From the NCBI RefSeq assembly GCF_000463115.2, contig NZ_AWFX01000038.1:73918-137917 (forward strand): DNA of 64,000 nt, written 5' to 3'. Position numbers and translations under genes: made by a program. Source of the DNA: Franconibacter helveticus LMG 23732 (lineage in GTDB: Bacteria > Pseudomonadota > Gammaproteobacteria > Enterobacterales > Enterobacteriaceae). A model generated the notes under the pieces. The model was not told the DNA's origin. It did no database searches and worked only from the letters and a program-made list of their open reading frames with translations. This document shows, piece by piece, positions 39,140-47,445 of this stretch (the first letter of the stretch is position 1; the number at the start of each line of letters is the position of its first letter).

Positions 39140-40039
39140 TTAATTTCTTACCGGAAATGCCCGGCGCTGTCGCGGACGCGTGGCCCAGAGCGAAGCGCCG
39201 ACAATCATCAACCCGCCAATCCAGCAGGCAGGCGTTAAGGTTTCGCCTAACCACATCGCGGCGAACAGCGCGCCAAACAGCGGCTCGGTGCCCATCAGCA
39301 AAGAGGCGTTAGTCGGCGTGGTGCGCTTCACCGCGTAGTTTTGCGCGAAGAAGGCGAACAGCGTGCAGAACACCACCAGGTAGAGCGTCGCGCCCCAGAA
39401 GGCGGGCGCCTGCGGCAGCGGCGGAATGCCGTGCTGCGTCGCCAGGAGAATAGCCAGCGAACCGGCCGCCACCACGCCCGTCTGCACCGCCGTCAGCGCC
39501 AGCGCCGGCACGTTATGACGCTGGGTGAGTTTTTTTGTCAGGCAGACCATTATCGCCCGCAGCAGCGCGGCGCAGAGGATCAGCGCATCGCCCGAACCCA
39601 GCTCCAGAGAGAGGTTGCCGGTCAGCAGCAGCGCCCCGCACAGGGAAATCCCTGCGGCGATGAAGGCAGTGCTTTCAGGCCGCGTGCGAAAGACCAGCCA
39701 TTCGACAAAAGGCGTCAGCACCACGCAAAGGCTTATCAGAAACGCCGCGTTGCTGGCGGTGGTATGCGCCACGCCGTACGTTTCGCACAGGAAAATAGCC
39801 AGCAGCACCGCCCCCAGCGCCAGGCCCGGCGGGGCCGCCTGCCGCCAGCAGTTTTTCAACGCTGGCAGCAGCAGCACAAAGGTCAGCATAAAGCGGATAA
39901 ACAAAAAGCCGACCACCGGATAGAAGAACACCGCCTGCTTCGCCATGCCGTAGCTGGTTCCCCAGACCACGGCCACCGCCAGCAGCATCCAGTCGGCATA
40001 GCGTATGCTCGCATTCTGCGCCTGACATTGATCGCTCAT
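39140..40039 (-). CDS. EamA/DMT-family exporter
   Basis: 299-aa inner-membrane protein with ten hydrophobic spans in two EamA repeats (AVAVVWGTSYGMAKQAVFF near the start; second repeat with FFAQNYAVKRTTPTNASLLM). Drug/metabolite-type transporters often export amino acids or their derivatives. It is the last gene of the ligase-dioxygenase-exporter operon (3-bp gap to the dioxygenase), so it most likely exports that pathway's product. Confidence 0.85.
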   Translation of the reverse strand: MSDQCQAQNASIRYADWMLLAVAVVWGTSYGMAKQAVFFYPVVGFLFIRFMLTFVLLLPALKNCWRQAAPPGLALGAVLLAIFLCETYGVAHTTASNAAFLISLCVVLTPFVEWLVFRTRPESTAFIAAGISLCGALLLTGNLSLELGSGDALILCAALLRAIMVCLTKKLTQRHNVPALALTAVQTGVVAAGSLAILLATQHGIPPLPQAPAFWGATLYLVVFCTLFAFFAQNYAVKRTTPTNASLLMGTEPLFGALFAAMWLGETLTPACWIGGLMIVGASLWATRPRQRRAFPVRN

Positions 40040-40042
40040 CGC

Positions 40043-40786
40043 TTATTCCCGCTCCCAGGCAATCACCAGCACGTCGCGATAACCCTGCGACCCTTTGCTG
40101 CACAGGATGGGCGTCACCTCATGCATAACGCGATGATCGTCCGCCACAATCACATCCAGCGGCGCGTTGAGCGTTTTGGTGCACAGCACATTGCGCGCGT
40201 TATCCGTTACGGTGGTCACGCCGCCGGAGACATTCACCCGGCGAATCAGCATCATGGCGATGTAATCGACGCCGTCGCGGTGCAGCCCTTCCGGCGTCGG
40301 TTTGCCGGTCTCCTGCGCGTCCGTCAGGATGCGGTAAGGATGCAGGCGAATGCGCCATTTGCAGGTCTCTCCCTCCGCCTGGTTAAAGACTCTGCTCAGG
40401 CCGCGCAAAATAGAGATAAACAGCGGGTGGTTGATAAACCCCTCTTCCAGCGGCGGGTAAACGCGGTCAACGCCGCCGTTTAACGTATTGATATTTTTAG
40501 GTTGCGAATAAGGCTCATGGGGCAACAGCGTCAGTTCGCCGTCCGGGTCGCGCAGTTCAAACTGGCTGTACCGACGGTAGCGGTACGTGCCGTTATCCGC
40601 CATAAACTCATCGCGCGAAAGCGAATCCCAGAAGCGGGAGAACGAAGAGACATACTCTTCATCCAGCTCCAGATCGTCTCTCAGTTCATCGCCTGCGATG
40701 AAAATCCAGCCGTCGTTTTTGATAGCCTGCGCCGCGTGGTTAATGGAGCAGGTGGGCAGAGCGTAATATTGACTGATTGTTTCCAT
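40043..40786 (-). CDS. 2-oxoglutarate/Fe(II) dioxygenase, free amino acid hydroxylase type
   Basis: 247 aa. Fits the 2OG-Fe_Oxy_2 family (PF10014), which includes L-isoleucine 4-hydroxylase IDO. The iron facial triad is visible: HRDGVDY (His, Asp) and a distal His in DDHRVMHEVTP; the 2-oxoglutarate-binding Arg is probably in QGYRDVLVIAWE. Family members hydroxylate free aliphatic amino acids. Between an argininosuccinate-synthase-like ligase and an exporter, it probably tailors an amino-acid-derived product. The exact substrate is unknown. Confidence 0.8.
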   Translation of the reverse strand: METISQYYALPTCSINHAAQAIKNDGWIFIAGDELRDDLELDEEYVSSFSRFWDSLSRDEFMADNGTYRYRRYSQFELRDPDGELTLLPHEPYSQPKNINTLNGGVDRVYPPLEEGFINHPLFISILRGLSRVFNQAEGETCKWRIRLHPYRILTDAQETGKPTPEGLHRDGVDYIAMMLIRRVNVSGGVTTVTDNARNVLCTKTLNAPLDVIVADDHRVMHEVTPILCSKGSQGYRDVLVIAWERE

Positions 40787-40794
40787 GGTTCACC

Positions 40795-42018
40795 TCAGGC
40801 AGTAAGTGAGTAATCGGGGGTCACAGTGGGAGAAAGGTCGGCCAGCGTGCGGCTGCCGCGCACCCGCGCGATCTGTTTTTCCCAGCCGTCGCGGTCGGTC
40901 AGATAGAGCGGGTCGCGGGCCTTGATGGCGGCGAGGTCCGCCACGCCGCGGCGCAGGTTGAAGAACACGGTGCCGCTTACGGTTTCAGCGCTGGTGCGGA
41001 TGAAAGCGGCGATGGAGGCGGCAAGCAGCCCATACCAACGGCCTTCTATCGCCTCGTTTACCCAGGCTTGCTCCAGCGCCAGCTTCTGGCGCAGCAGCGC
41101 GGCGTCAAGCGTGGCGGTTTCCAGGTGACGAAACGCCGCCATCAGCAGCATCGCCGCCGGGGCCTCGCGCACTTCCAGCACTTTTTCGCCGCCTTCAAGG
41201 TGCTCCAGCCCGCTGAAGCGCCCAATGCCGTGACGCCCAACCACCGTGTTTAACTGCTCGATCAGCGCAAGCAGCGGCAGAGGCTGGCCGTTGACCGCTA
41301 CCGGCGCGCCGTGTTCAAAGCAAATGGAAAGGGTTTCGTCCGGCAGGTTTTCCGGTTGCGAGGTCCACTTGAACAGCGCTTCCGGCATGATGAAGTCTTC
41401 CGGGTTATCCAGCGCGCCTGACTCATACTCGCGCACCCAGATATTGGCGTCGCCGCTGATGCCGCGCGCCTGGAAACGGGGCAGCCCCGCCTGCGCCAGC
41501 GCATGGATTTTCTCTTCGCGGCTCAGCGCCGAATATTCATAGGGGCTGCCGATAAATCCGCTGAAGTTAAGCTGGTTTAGCGCGCCATTGAGGCGGCGCA
41601 GGCTGTTTTGCGACTGGTTGGCGGTATGCAGAATGGCGTCGCAGCCGAGCGCCTGCGCATGCTCGACGGCAAGCCGCGCAATAAGGGGCCGGGAGAGCGA
41701 AGAGCTAATGGGATAGATGCCCATATACTGCGCGTTCGCGCGAATGGCCGGGATGATAAATTCCTGCGCAAATGCTTCCCGCGCATCAATAATTTTCAAA
41801 TCGACATTAAAAAAGGCGGTGATGTGCCGCAGGTCGTCAGCGTCTACGCCGTCGCCCAAATCGACGGTAAGCGCGGTGACTTTACATCCGGTCTGCGATA
41901 GCTTGTAAAGCAGGTAGCTGCTGTCAACGCCGCCGCTAAATAACGTCAAAATATGCTTTGAACGACGGGCAATATAAGAGAGATCTTCAAGGCTACGGAC
42001 TTGCTGATAACGCTTCAT
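40795..42018 (-). CDS. Argininosuccinate-synthase-like ATP-dependent ligase
   Basis: 407 aa of the ArgG fold. PP-loop ATP pyrophosphatase motif LTLFSGGVDSSYLLYKL at residues 24-40, where canonical ArgG has AYSGGLDTS. The family's C-terminal blocks GRHGIGRFSGLEHLEGG, EVREAPAAMLL and VSGTVFFNLRRG are present. True ArgG joins citrulline and aspartate; the altered loop and the company (dioxygenase, exporter, LysR, no argH) argue for a secondary role. First gene of a three-gene operon, divergent from a LysR gene. Confidence 0.78.
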   Translation of the reverse strand: MKRYQQVRSLEDLSYIARRSKHILTLFSGGVDSSYLLYKLSQTGCKVTALTVDLGDGVDADDLRHITAFFNVDLKIIDAREAFAQEFIIPAIRANAQYMGIYPISSSLSRPLIARLAVEHAQALGCDAILHTANQSQNSLRRLNGALNQLNFSGFIGSPYEYSALSREEKIHALAQAGLPRFQARGISGDANIWVREYESGALDNPEDFIMPEALFKWTSQPENLPDETLSICFEHGAPVAVNGQPLPLLALIEQLNTVVGRHGIGRFSGLEHLEGGEKVLEVREAPAAMLLMAAFRHLETATLDAALLRQKLALEQAWVNEAIEGRWYGLLAASIAAFIRTSAETVSGTVFFNLRRGVADLAAIKARDPLYLTDRDGWEKQIARVRGSRTLADLSPTVTPDYSLTA

Positions 42019-42131
42019 TATCGCTTTCCTTGTTAGTTGAGTGTCAGTGTTCTTTATGACCAGCCACGAGGCGATTATGGGCGATCCCGCTTCGGCGAAT
42101 AACCGGGGTAAACAAACAAGACTCTTGCGCT

Positions 42132-43079
42132 ATGAGAACAAATCAATACATGGGTTTGCTGCCGTATATGGCGGTGTTTGTGAAGGTGGTGGAGACAGGC
42201 AGTTTTTCCGCTGCGGCGGAACAGCTTGGCACCACGGCGTCGTCCATCAGCCGTCAGGTGGCAAGCCTTGAGCAGGCGCTGTCGGTTAAGCTGCTGGAGC
42301 GAACCACGCGGCGGCTGAAGCTCTCTGCGGCAGGCGCCGACGCCTACGCCCGCTGCTGTGAAATGGTGCAGTCGGCGAAGCTCGTGCTGGAGCTGGCGGA
42401 GCGGGTCAACGAAGCGCCGCAGGGGATGGTGAAAATCAGCGCGCCGCGCGCCTTCGGCATGCGGTTGATAGCGCCGCATATTGAAGAATTTCTGAACCGT
42501 TACCCGGAAGTGGACGTTCAGCTCAAGCTGACCGATCGTCAGGTCGACCTGATTGGCGACGACATCGACCTGATGGTGCGCATTACCGATAACCCCCCCG
42601 AAGGGCTGGCGGCGCGCCCGCTTATTCGCGTGAGCCATATTATCTGCGCCACCGCCGCCTACCTGGAAAAACGGGGTTATCCGCAGCACCCGAACGACCT
42701 CGCGCTGCACAGTTGCCTTTATCTGGGTGAGGTTTCCGGCGATAACTGCTGGAAGTTTCGTCACCTGCAAACTCAGGAGCGGGTTAACGTGACGGTGCGC
42801 GGCCGTTATGTCACTAACCACAGCCGGGCGCGTCTGGAAGGGGTATTGAGCAGCCTGGGCATTGGCTGCCTGCCGTGGTTTGTCGCCCGGGAAGCGCTGG
42901 AGGCGCAGCAGGTTGTCGAGGTGCTGCCGCAGTGGGATTACATGACCTCTTACTACGGCATGTCCTGGATCCTCTATCACCCGAACCGCTTTCTGCCGCC
43001 GAAATGCCGGGTGCTGATTGATTTTCTCGCGGAAAAAATCGCCGACAGCGACCTGAACCGCCGCGCCCGCAGAGCGTAA
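42132..43079 (+). CDS. LysR-family regulator, divergent from the ligase operon
   Basis: 315 aa with a LysR helix-turn-helix (FSAAAEQLGTTASSISRQVA) and a periplasmic-binding-type effector domain. Divergent placement 113 bp from the ligase gene makes it the likely activator of the ligase-dioxygenase-exporter operon. The start is uncertain: ATG at 42132 lacks a good ribosome site, and ATG at 42150 (MGLLPYMAVFV) is an alternative. Confidence 0.86.
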   Translation: MRTNQYMGLLPYMAVFVKVVETGSFSAAAEQLGTTASSISRQVASLEQALSVKLLERTTRRLKLSAAGADAYARCCEMVQSAKLVLELAERVNEAPQGMVKISAPRAFGMRLIAPHIEEFLNRYPEVDVQLKLTDRQVDLIGDDIDLMVRITDNPPEGLAARPLIRVSHIICATAAYLEKRGYPQHPNDLALHSCLYLGEVSGDNCWKFRHLQTQERVNVTVRGRYVTNHSRARLEGVLSSLGIGCLPWFVAREALEAQQVVEVLPQWDYMTSYYGMSWILYHPNRFLPPKCRVLIDFLAEKIADSDLNRRARRA

Positions 43080-43094
43080 GCCGCCGGGCAATAA

Positions 43095-43229
43095 AGCGGG
43101 GTAAACGGCGTTAACGCCTTCTACAACCTCGGCGTTATTGCGAAAGCCTCCGGCATGCGGCCCCAGGCGGCGGCGTTTTATCAGCGCCTGACCATGGAAG
43201 GGTTAAAACGACTCGCCAGCGAGGGTTAA
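43095..43229 (+). pseudogene. C-terminal fragment of an unidentified gene
   Basis: An open stretch with coding-like composition reads NGVNAFYNLGVIAKASG, then MRPQAAAFYQRLTMEGLKRL and a natural-looking end ASEG with TAA at 43227-43229. A stop at 43092-43094 closes the frame upstream and no start precedes it. It looks like the 3' end of a deleted gene left between two LysR genes. I could not identify the parent family. Confidence 0.45.
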
Positions 43230-44116
43230 GCGCGTAGCTTCAGCGCCTCCACCACTAAAGAAAAAGCCGGAGAAGGCTGCTTTCTGCTGGGATAATAAAG
43301 GTAATAGCCGGGAAAAGGCTTACACCATGTTTCCAGTACGCGCACCAGGCGCCCTTCGTTGATATGCGAACCAAACTCTTCTTCCGGCAGAAACGCGATG
43401 CCAAGCCCGGCGAGCGCCGCGTCCACTATATGGGCGGAGGTGTTGAAAACCAGCTGCCCGTTCACACGCACGTTCACCGGCCCTTCTTCGCTGTCGAACT
43501 CCCAGACGTAGATCCTGCCAGAGGCGGGCATACGCATATTGATGCAACGGTGGTGCACCAGTTCCTGCGGCGTTTGCGGCCTGGCATAGCGCGAGAAATA
43601 ATCCGGCGACGCTGCCGCCGCCATGCGTAAAGGAGAGCCAATCGGCACCGCCACCATGTCTTTATCAATGGTGTCGCCCATGCGCACGCCCGCGTCGAAG
43701 CGGTCCGTGACGATATTGCGAAAACCGTGGTTGGCGTCGAATTCCAGATTGATGTCGGGGTAGTCGCGAAGCAAAGGCGTAAGCTTCGGCAGCAGGATGT
43801 TATGCAGCACGTTAGGGCCGCAGGTAATGCGCACCGTACCGGCAGGCTTGTCGCGCAGTTCGGTCAGCATATCCAGCTCCGCTTCAATTTCATCAAAGCG
43901 GTTGCCAATGGCCTGCAACAGCCGCTCCCCGGCGGCGGTGAGCGAAACGCTGCGGGTGGTGCGCGTCAGCAGACGAATTTGCAGCCGTTCTTCCAGCCCG
44001 CTTACTGCATGGCTCAACGCTGGCTGGGTTACGCCAAGCTGGGCGGCGGCACGGGTAAAACTGCCTTCGCGCGCCACCGTCACGAAAGAGAGCAAGTCGT
44101 TGAGATTACGCTTCAT
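43226..44116 (-). CDS. LysR-family regulator, probable controller of yahK
   Basis: 296 aa; helix-turn-helix FTRAAAQLGVTQPALSHAVS, then an effector domain beginning GTVRITCGPNVLHNILLP. The subgroup commonly regulates adjacent oxidoreductase genes. Ancestrally it was divergent from yahK, but an inserted 2-kb segment now separates them and duplicates its first 30 bases plus its upstream region at 46152-46274. Confidence 0.88.
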   Translation of the reverse strand: MKRNLNDLLSFVTVAREGSFTRAAAQLGVTQPALSHAVSGLEERLQIRLLTRTTRSVSLTAAGERLLQAIGNRFDEIEAELDMLTELRDKPAGTVRITCGPNVLHNILLPKLTPLLRDYPDINLEFDANHGFRNIVTDRFDAGVRMGDTIDKDMVAVPIGSPLRMAAAASPDYFSRYARPQTPQELVHHRCINMRMPASGRIYVWEFDSEEGPVNVRVNGQLVFNTSAHIVDAALAGLGIAFLPEEEFGSHINEGRLVRVLETWCKPFPGYYLYYPSRKQPSPAFSLVVEALKLRA

Positions 44117-44209
44117 GGCGGCTCCTGCCGGTACGATTTATGAAGATTATTTATAAGCGCATTAAGCATTCATTAGCTAGTCAGCGCAAGCGGCGCATGT
44201 GAAATTTCC
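44087..44209. repeat. 123-bp direct repeat flanking the hcp insert, left copy
   Basis: Covers the first 30 bases of the LysR gene and 93 bp of its upstream region. It matches 46152-46274 with a single mismatch (T/C at 44205 versus 46270). Left boundary of the inserted segment. Confidence 0.93.
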
Positions 44210-44343
44210 AGCTAATCATGTTCGCCAGACCTTAAGGCATGCAACGGCAGTGCCTGAGGCAACGACTTCTGTTGATGCTTATTTTTCTCACCTCTTTTGC
44301 ACGTAAAAGCTACCAGCCAACCGGCGCAGAATCGGCGCGATTT

Positions 44344-44823
44344 TTAAGCTACCGCGCGATGATTCCAGGAGTCTTTATAGAAGATATTTCCATCCGTGTA
44401 CTTCCAGGTAATCGTTTCATAACGGAACTCAATATCTTCGAGATGGGTGCTGCTCATTCCGCCTGGATGTAAGTTTGGCGTTATTGCAGTAATTTTCACG
44501 TTCTCCATAACAATATTAAAATACTCAACTTCAATGCCAGCGTCATTTATTGCATACATTTTCAGCGTAGCCGATTTTAAGACGTGGCCTTCAAAAAGGG
44601 AACGGAATAACAACGGCGTTGTTTTATCAAACTCTTTTTGTATTTTTATCGGCGTGTGAATTCTGGTTCCGGTCAGTTTCCCTGTATTCGTATCTGTAGG
44701 TATGCAAATATGATGATTAACCGAACGTAGCTCAATAGAACCAGTACGGGAGGGCATCAGGCAAGAACCAATAATTGGCGAGCCATTCTCATCTGTTAAT
44801 CATAAGTGCGCTGGATTCGACAT
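44344..44823 (-). pseudogene. hcp: T6SS tube protein Hcp with an early nonsense codon
   Basis: Hcp forms the T6SS inner tube and carries effectors. Reading from the ATG at 44823 (GAGG 9 nt upstream) gives MSNPAHL, then TGA (44800-44802), then LTDENGSPIIGSCLMPSRTG and the rest of a normal Hcp (TGTRIHTPIKIQKEFDKTTP ... YETITWKYTDGNIFYKDSW). The family has Trp at the stop position, so TGG became TGA at codon 8. Full length would be 159 aa. Restart at Met22 would give a 137-aa protein lacking the first strand. Confidence 0.88.
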
Positions 44824-44842
44824 AGATTAAAACCTCACATTA

Positions 44843-45043
44843 TTACTTAAATTTAAACCAGAGGAAAAGGTGCAGCCCGACAACCAATAAAATAAACAGC
44901 CCTGTTAAATTAATCGCGTAGTCAGGAAAAAAAGACACAACAAACATACTAAAAGCGATAACAGACAGGACAACACCCCAGCCCCATAAAAATAGGATAA
45001 GCTCTTCTTTAAGCCACTTGCGTATAAAATTTATCATGTTCAC
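44843..45043 (-). CDS. Small two-span membrane protein next to hcp
   Basis: 66 aa; hydrophobic stretches ILFLWGWGVVLSVIAFSMFV and INLTGLFILLVVGLHLFLWF suggest two membrane helices. It overlaps the upstream 238-aa gene by four bases and precedes hcp by 19 bp, so the three were one operon. The size and membrane location would suit an immunity protein or a secretion adaptor; no family recognised. Confidence 0.6.
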   Translation of the reverse strand: MNMINFIRKWLKEELILFLWGWGVVLSVIAFSMFVVSFFPDYAINLTGLFILLVVGLHLFLWFKFK

Positions 45044-45756
45044 CTTGCCATTCTGATAATAAAATCAGCAAGCTCCTCATCTGAAATAAGCATGGGATTT
45101 GAATAAGGATTTTTGGTGATAACAGGCTCAATGAGAAAGTACATCATTTCAAGGTTACGTTCATAGAGTACGCTGTAATAAAAAGCATTTAATTTCTTCA
45201 GATTATCTGCACTATTCGCAGCCGCCTGAACGATTCCATAAACGTTCAGGGCCACCGCCGCCGTAGTTACGCTACCTTTAAGAACAATCGACTTCGCACG
45301 ATTTATACGTGCGTTTACCAGAGAACTGAAATGATAACTTTGGCATACGGCGGTTGCTACCGCAGTGATTAATAATCTGTTGGTCAAACCTGACGATGAT
45401 AAGCATACACCGGCACTAACAAGCTTACGAATGATATGCTGAACGCTCTCTTCTTGTTTGTTTTTGAAATAGATCTCTATGTAGAGGCGAATCATTTCAA
45501 AAACAACATTACGATCTTTAATTAGCTGGATAAGTCCGGCAATAAATCTTACATCTTCATGTTTGAGGTTAGCGCAAACATCCTGATAATTCTCTGTAAA
45601 GCAGGCGGTGTAGTAGGCTGCACGCGTCAGACCGTCCCTCATTTGCTTTAGGTTGGTTATAACGTTTTCTTTCACGCCTGCTAGCGACTCTTCAAGCTTA
45701 AGAGCCAAAATGCGGTTAGCCTGCATGGCGGTAATTATTGAGTCGCTATAATACAT
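45040..45756 (-). CDS. Unknown protein encoded with hcp
   Basis: 238 aa, mostly helical in appearance, with a hydrophobic Ala/Val-rich segment (GSVTTAAVALNVYGIVQAAA) near residues 156-175 that could insert into a membrane or act as a glycine-alanine zipper. First gene of the hcp module. By position a T6SS effector or effector-associated protein is plausible, but I recognise no catalytic motif. Confidence 0.6.
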   Translation of the reverse strand: MYYSDSIITAMQANRILALKLEESLAGVKENVITNLKQMRDGLTRAAYYTACFTENYQDVCANLKHEDVRFIAGLIQLIKDRNVVFEMIRLYIEIYFKNKQEESVQHIIRKLVSAGVCLSSSGLTNRLLITAVATAVCQSYHFSSLVNARINRAKSIVLKGSVTTAAVALNVYGIVQAAANSADNLKKLNAFYYSVLYERNLEMMYFLIEPVITKNPYSNPMLISDEELADFIIRMAR

Positions 45757-46151
45757 ACGCCGCTCCTTCAGCGAATATTTCCTTTCACCTTATAACTATA
45801 ACGTCAACCACTGCTTTTTTATCGTACTCTTTTTCGCCTTCAGACATATGCTGTTAAGCACATCCCGTAGCTAATTCAGATTTTATTAATTAGTTGAAAG
45901 CCTGGTTACATAAACAATGCCTCTGCTCTTACCGTCTGCTTAGCGTATCTACCCAATATTCCTGAAATTATCCTGCTTTTATTTGTCGAAGATATTAATA
46001 AGCAACGTCAATCGATCTTCTGCACTCAAAACGAGGCAAAGACTAAAAAAACAACATTTATTTAATGCATGCCGGGAAGGCTGCCTTACCCGTAGCATTT
46101 TAAGCGCAGGCTGGTTCACAAAAAGGGTGCTGGCGGCAGGGGAGAAAAAAC

Positions 46152-46274
46152 AGAGAGCAAGTCGTTGAGATTACGCTTCATGGCGGCTCCTGCCGGTACG
46201 ATTTATGAAGATTATTTATAAGCGCATTAAGCATTCATTAGCTAGTCAGCGCAAGCGGCGCATGTGAAACTTCC
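46152..46274. repeat. 123-bp direct repeat flanking the hcp insert, right copy
   Basis: Duplicate of 44087-44209. It contains a dead copy of the first 30 bases of the LysR gene plus the ancestral upstream region. It leads straight into the yahK promoter area. Confidence 0.93.
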
Positions 46275-46364
46275 GCAGTTACCCTCTCGCCCGCTTAAAA
46301 AGCGCGGCATCGCTATGCCATAGCGTACATAACCCCCGGCCCGTTCTGTAAAGGAGCTATTTTC

Positions 46365-47414
46365 ATGAAAATTACTGCGATTGGCGCTTATTCCGCCTCC
46401 CAGCCGCTGGAAGCGATGACCATTACCCGTCGCGAGCCTGGCGAACACGATGTGCAGATAGCCATTGATTACTGCGGCGTTTGCCACTCGGATCTCCACC
46501 AGGTGCGCGCCGAGTGGGCAGGCACGCTCTACCCCTGCGTTCCGGGGCATGAAATTGTTGGCCGCGTTACCGCAACCGGCGCGCAGGTAACCGGCTTTCA
46601 GCCCGGCGACCTGGTCGGCGTGGGCTGTATTGTCGACAGCTGTAAGCATTGCGAAGAGTGCGATGAAGGGCTGGAGAACTATTGCGACCATATGATCGGC
46701 ACCTATAACTTCCCGACCCCGGATGCGCCAGGCCACACGCTGGGCGGTTATTCGCAGCAGATTGTGGTGCATGAGCGCTATGTGTTGCGTATTCGCCATC
46801 CGCAGGAGCAGCTTGCCGCCGTCGCGCCGCTGCTTTGCGCGGGCATTACCACGTACTCGCCGCTGCGCCACTGGCAGGCAGGGCCCGGCAAAAAAGTCGG
46901 CGTGGTGGGCATCGGCGGTCTCGGCCATATGGGCATTAAGCTCGCGCATGCCATGGGCGCGCACGTTGTCGCATTCACAACGTCTGAATCCAAGCGCGAA
47001 GCGGCGAAAGCGCTGGGCGCGGATGAAGTTGTGGTTTCACGCAATGAAGAAGAGATGCAGGCGCACGCGAAGAGCTTCGACTTCATCCTTAATACCGTGG
47101 CCGCGCCGCATAATCTGGATGCGTTCACATCGTTGCTTAAACGCGACGGCACCATGACGCTGGTGGGCGCACCGGCTTCCCCGCACCCGTCGCCGGAAGT
47201 GTTCAACCTCATCTTCAAGCGCCGCTCAATTGCCGGCTCGATGATTGGCGGCATTCCAGAAACCCAGGAGATGCTCGACTTCTGCGCTGAGCACAATATC
47301 GTCGCCGATATTGAGCTTATCCGCGCCGATCAGATTAACGAAGCTTATGAACGCATGCTGAAAGGCGATGTGAAATACCGCTTCGTTATTGATAACGCCA
47401 CGCTGAGCGCCTGA
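46365..47414 (+). CDS. yahK: Zinc-dependent NADPH aldehyde reductase YahK
   Basis: 349-aa cinnamyl-alcohol-dehydrogenase-type enzyme reducing aldehydes to alcohols. Zinc ligands: CGVCHSDLHQ, GHEIVGRV and the structural-zinc block CKHCEECDEGLENYC; cofactor fold GVVGIGGLGHMGIKLA. Close to E. coli YahK throughout. AAAGGAG precedes the start. An aldehyde-handling role fits with paoABC elsewhere in the window. The adjacent LysR is the likely regulator, its upstream region disrupted or duplicated by the insert. Confidence 0.93.
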   Translation: MKITAIGAYSASQPLEAMTITRREPGEHDVQIAIDYCGVCHSDLHQVRAEWAGTLYPCVPGHEIVGRVTATGAQVTGFQPGDLVGVGCIVDSCKHCEECDEGLENYCDHMIGTYNFPTPDAPGHTLGGYSQQIVVHERYVLRIRHPQEQLAAVAPLLCAGITTYSPLRHWQAGPGKKVGVVGIGGLGHMGIKLAHAMGAHVVAFTTSESKREAAKALGADEVVVSRNEEEMQAHAKSFDFILNTVAAPHNLDAFTSLLKRDGTMTLVGAPASPHPSPEVFNLIFKRRSIAGSMIGGIPETQEMLDFCAEHNIVADIELIRADQINEAYERMLKGDVKYRFVIDNATLSA

Positions 47415-47426
47415 ACAGCCTGACCG

Positions 47427-47445
47427 GGGCGGGTTTATCCCGCCC
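47427..47445 (+). terminator. Terminator after yahK
   Basis: GGGCGGG-TTTAT-CCCGCCC stem followed by TTATTA, 13 bp past the yahK stop. The remaining bases to 47771 contain only a GC-rich palindrome (CCGGGCGCGCCCGG near 47680) and presumably the promoter of the next gene. Confidence 0.8.

Larger units (their letters stand above)
44210..46151. mobile_element. Inserted T6SS hcp module between LysR gene and yahK
   Basis: A 1942-bp segment bounded by a 123-bp direct repeat. Its AT-rich composition contrasts sharply with neighbours. It carries hcp (nonsense-mutated) and two unknown genes, all on the minus strand. I see no transposase, integrase or terminal inverted repeats. A repeat this long points to homologous or duplication-deletion recombination rather than transposition. 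The stretches 44210-44343 and 45757-46151 hold no gene I can support. Confidence 0.75.

Noticed and set aside
44239..44472. 77-codon plus-strand frame over the end of hcp
   Set aside because: Antisense to hcp and without a start signal.
44800..44802. Selenocysteine reading of the TGA in hcp
   Set aside because: Homologues have Trp, no SECIS-like hairpin follows, and Hcp is not a selenoprotein.
45983..46168. 61-codon plus-strand frame at the right end of the hcp insert
   Set aside because: It runs across the repeat boundary and shows no protein-like pattern.
44087..46274. Insertion sequence or transposon for the hcp segment
   Set aside because: No transposase, no terminal inverted repeats, and a 123-bp duplication is too long for a transposition footprint.
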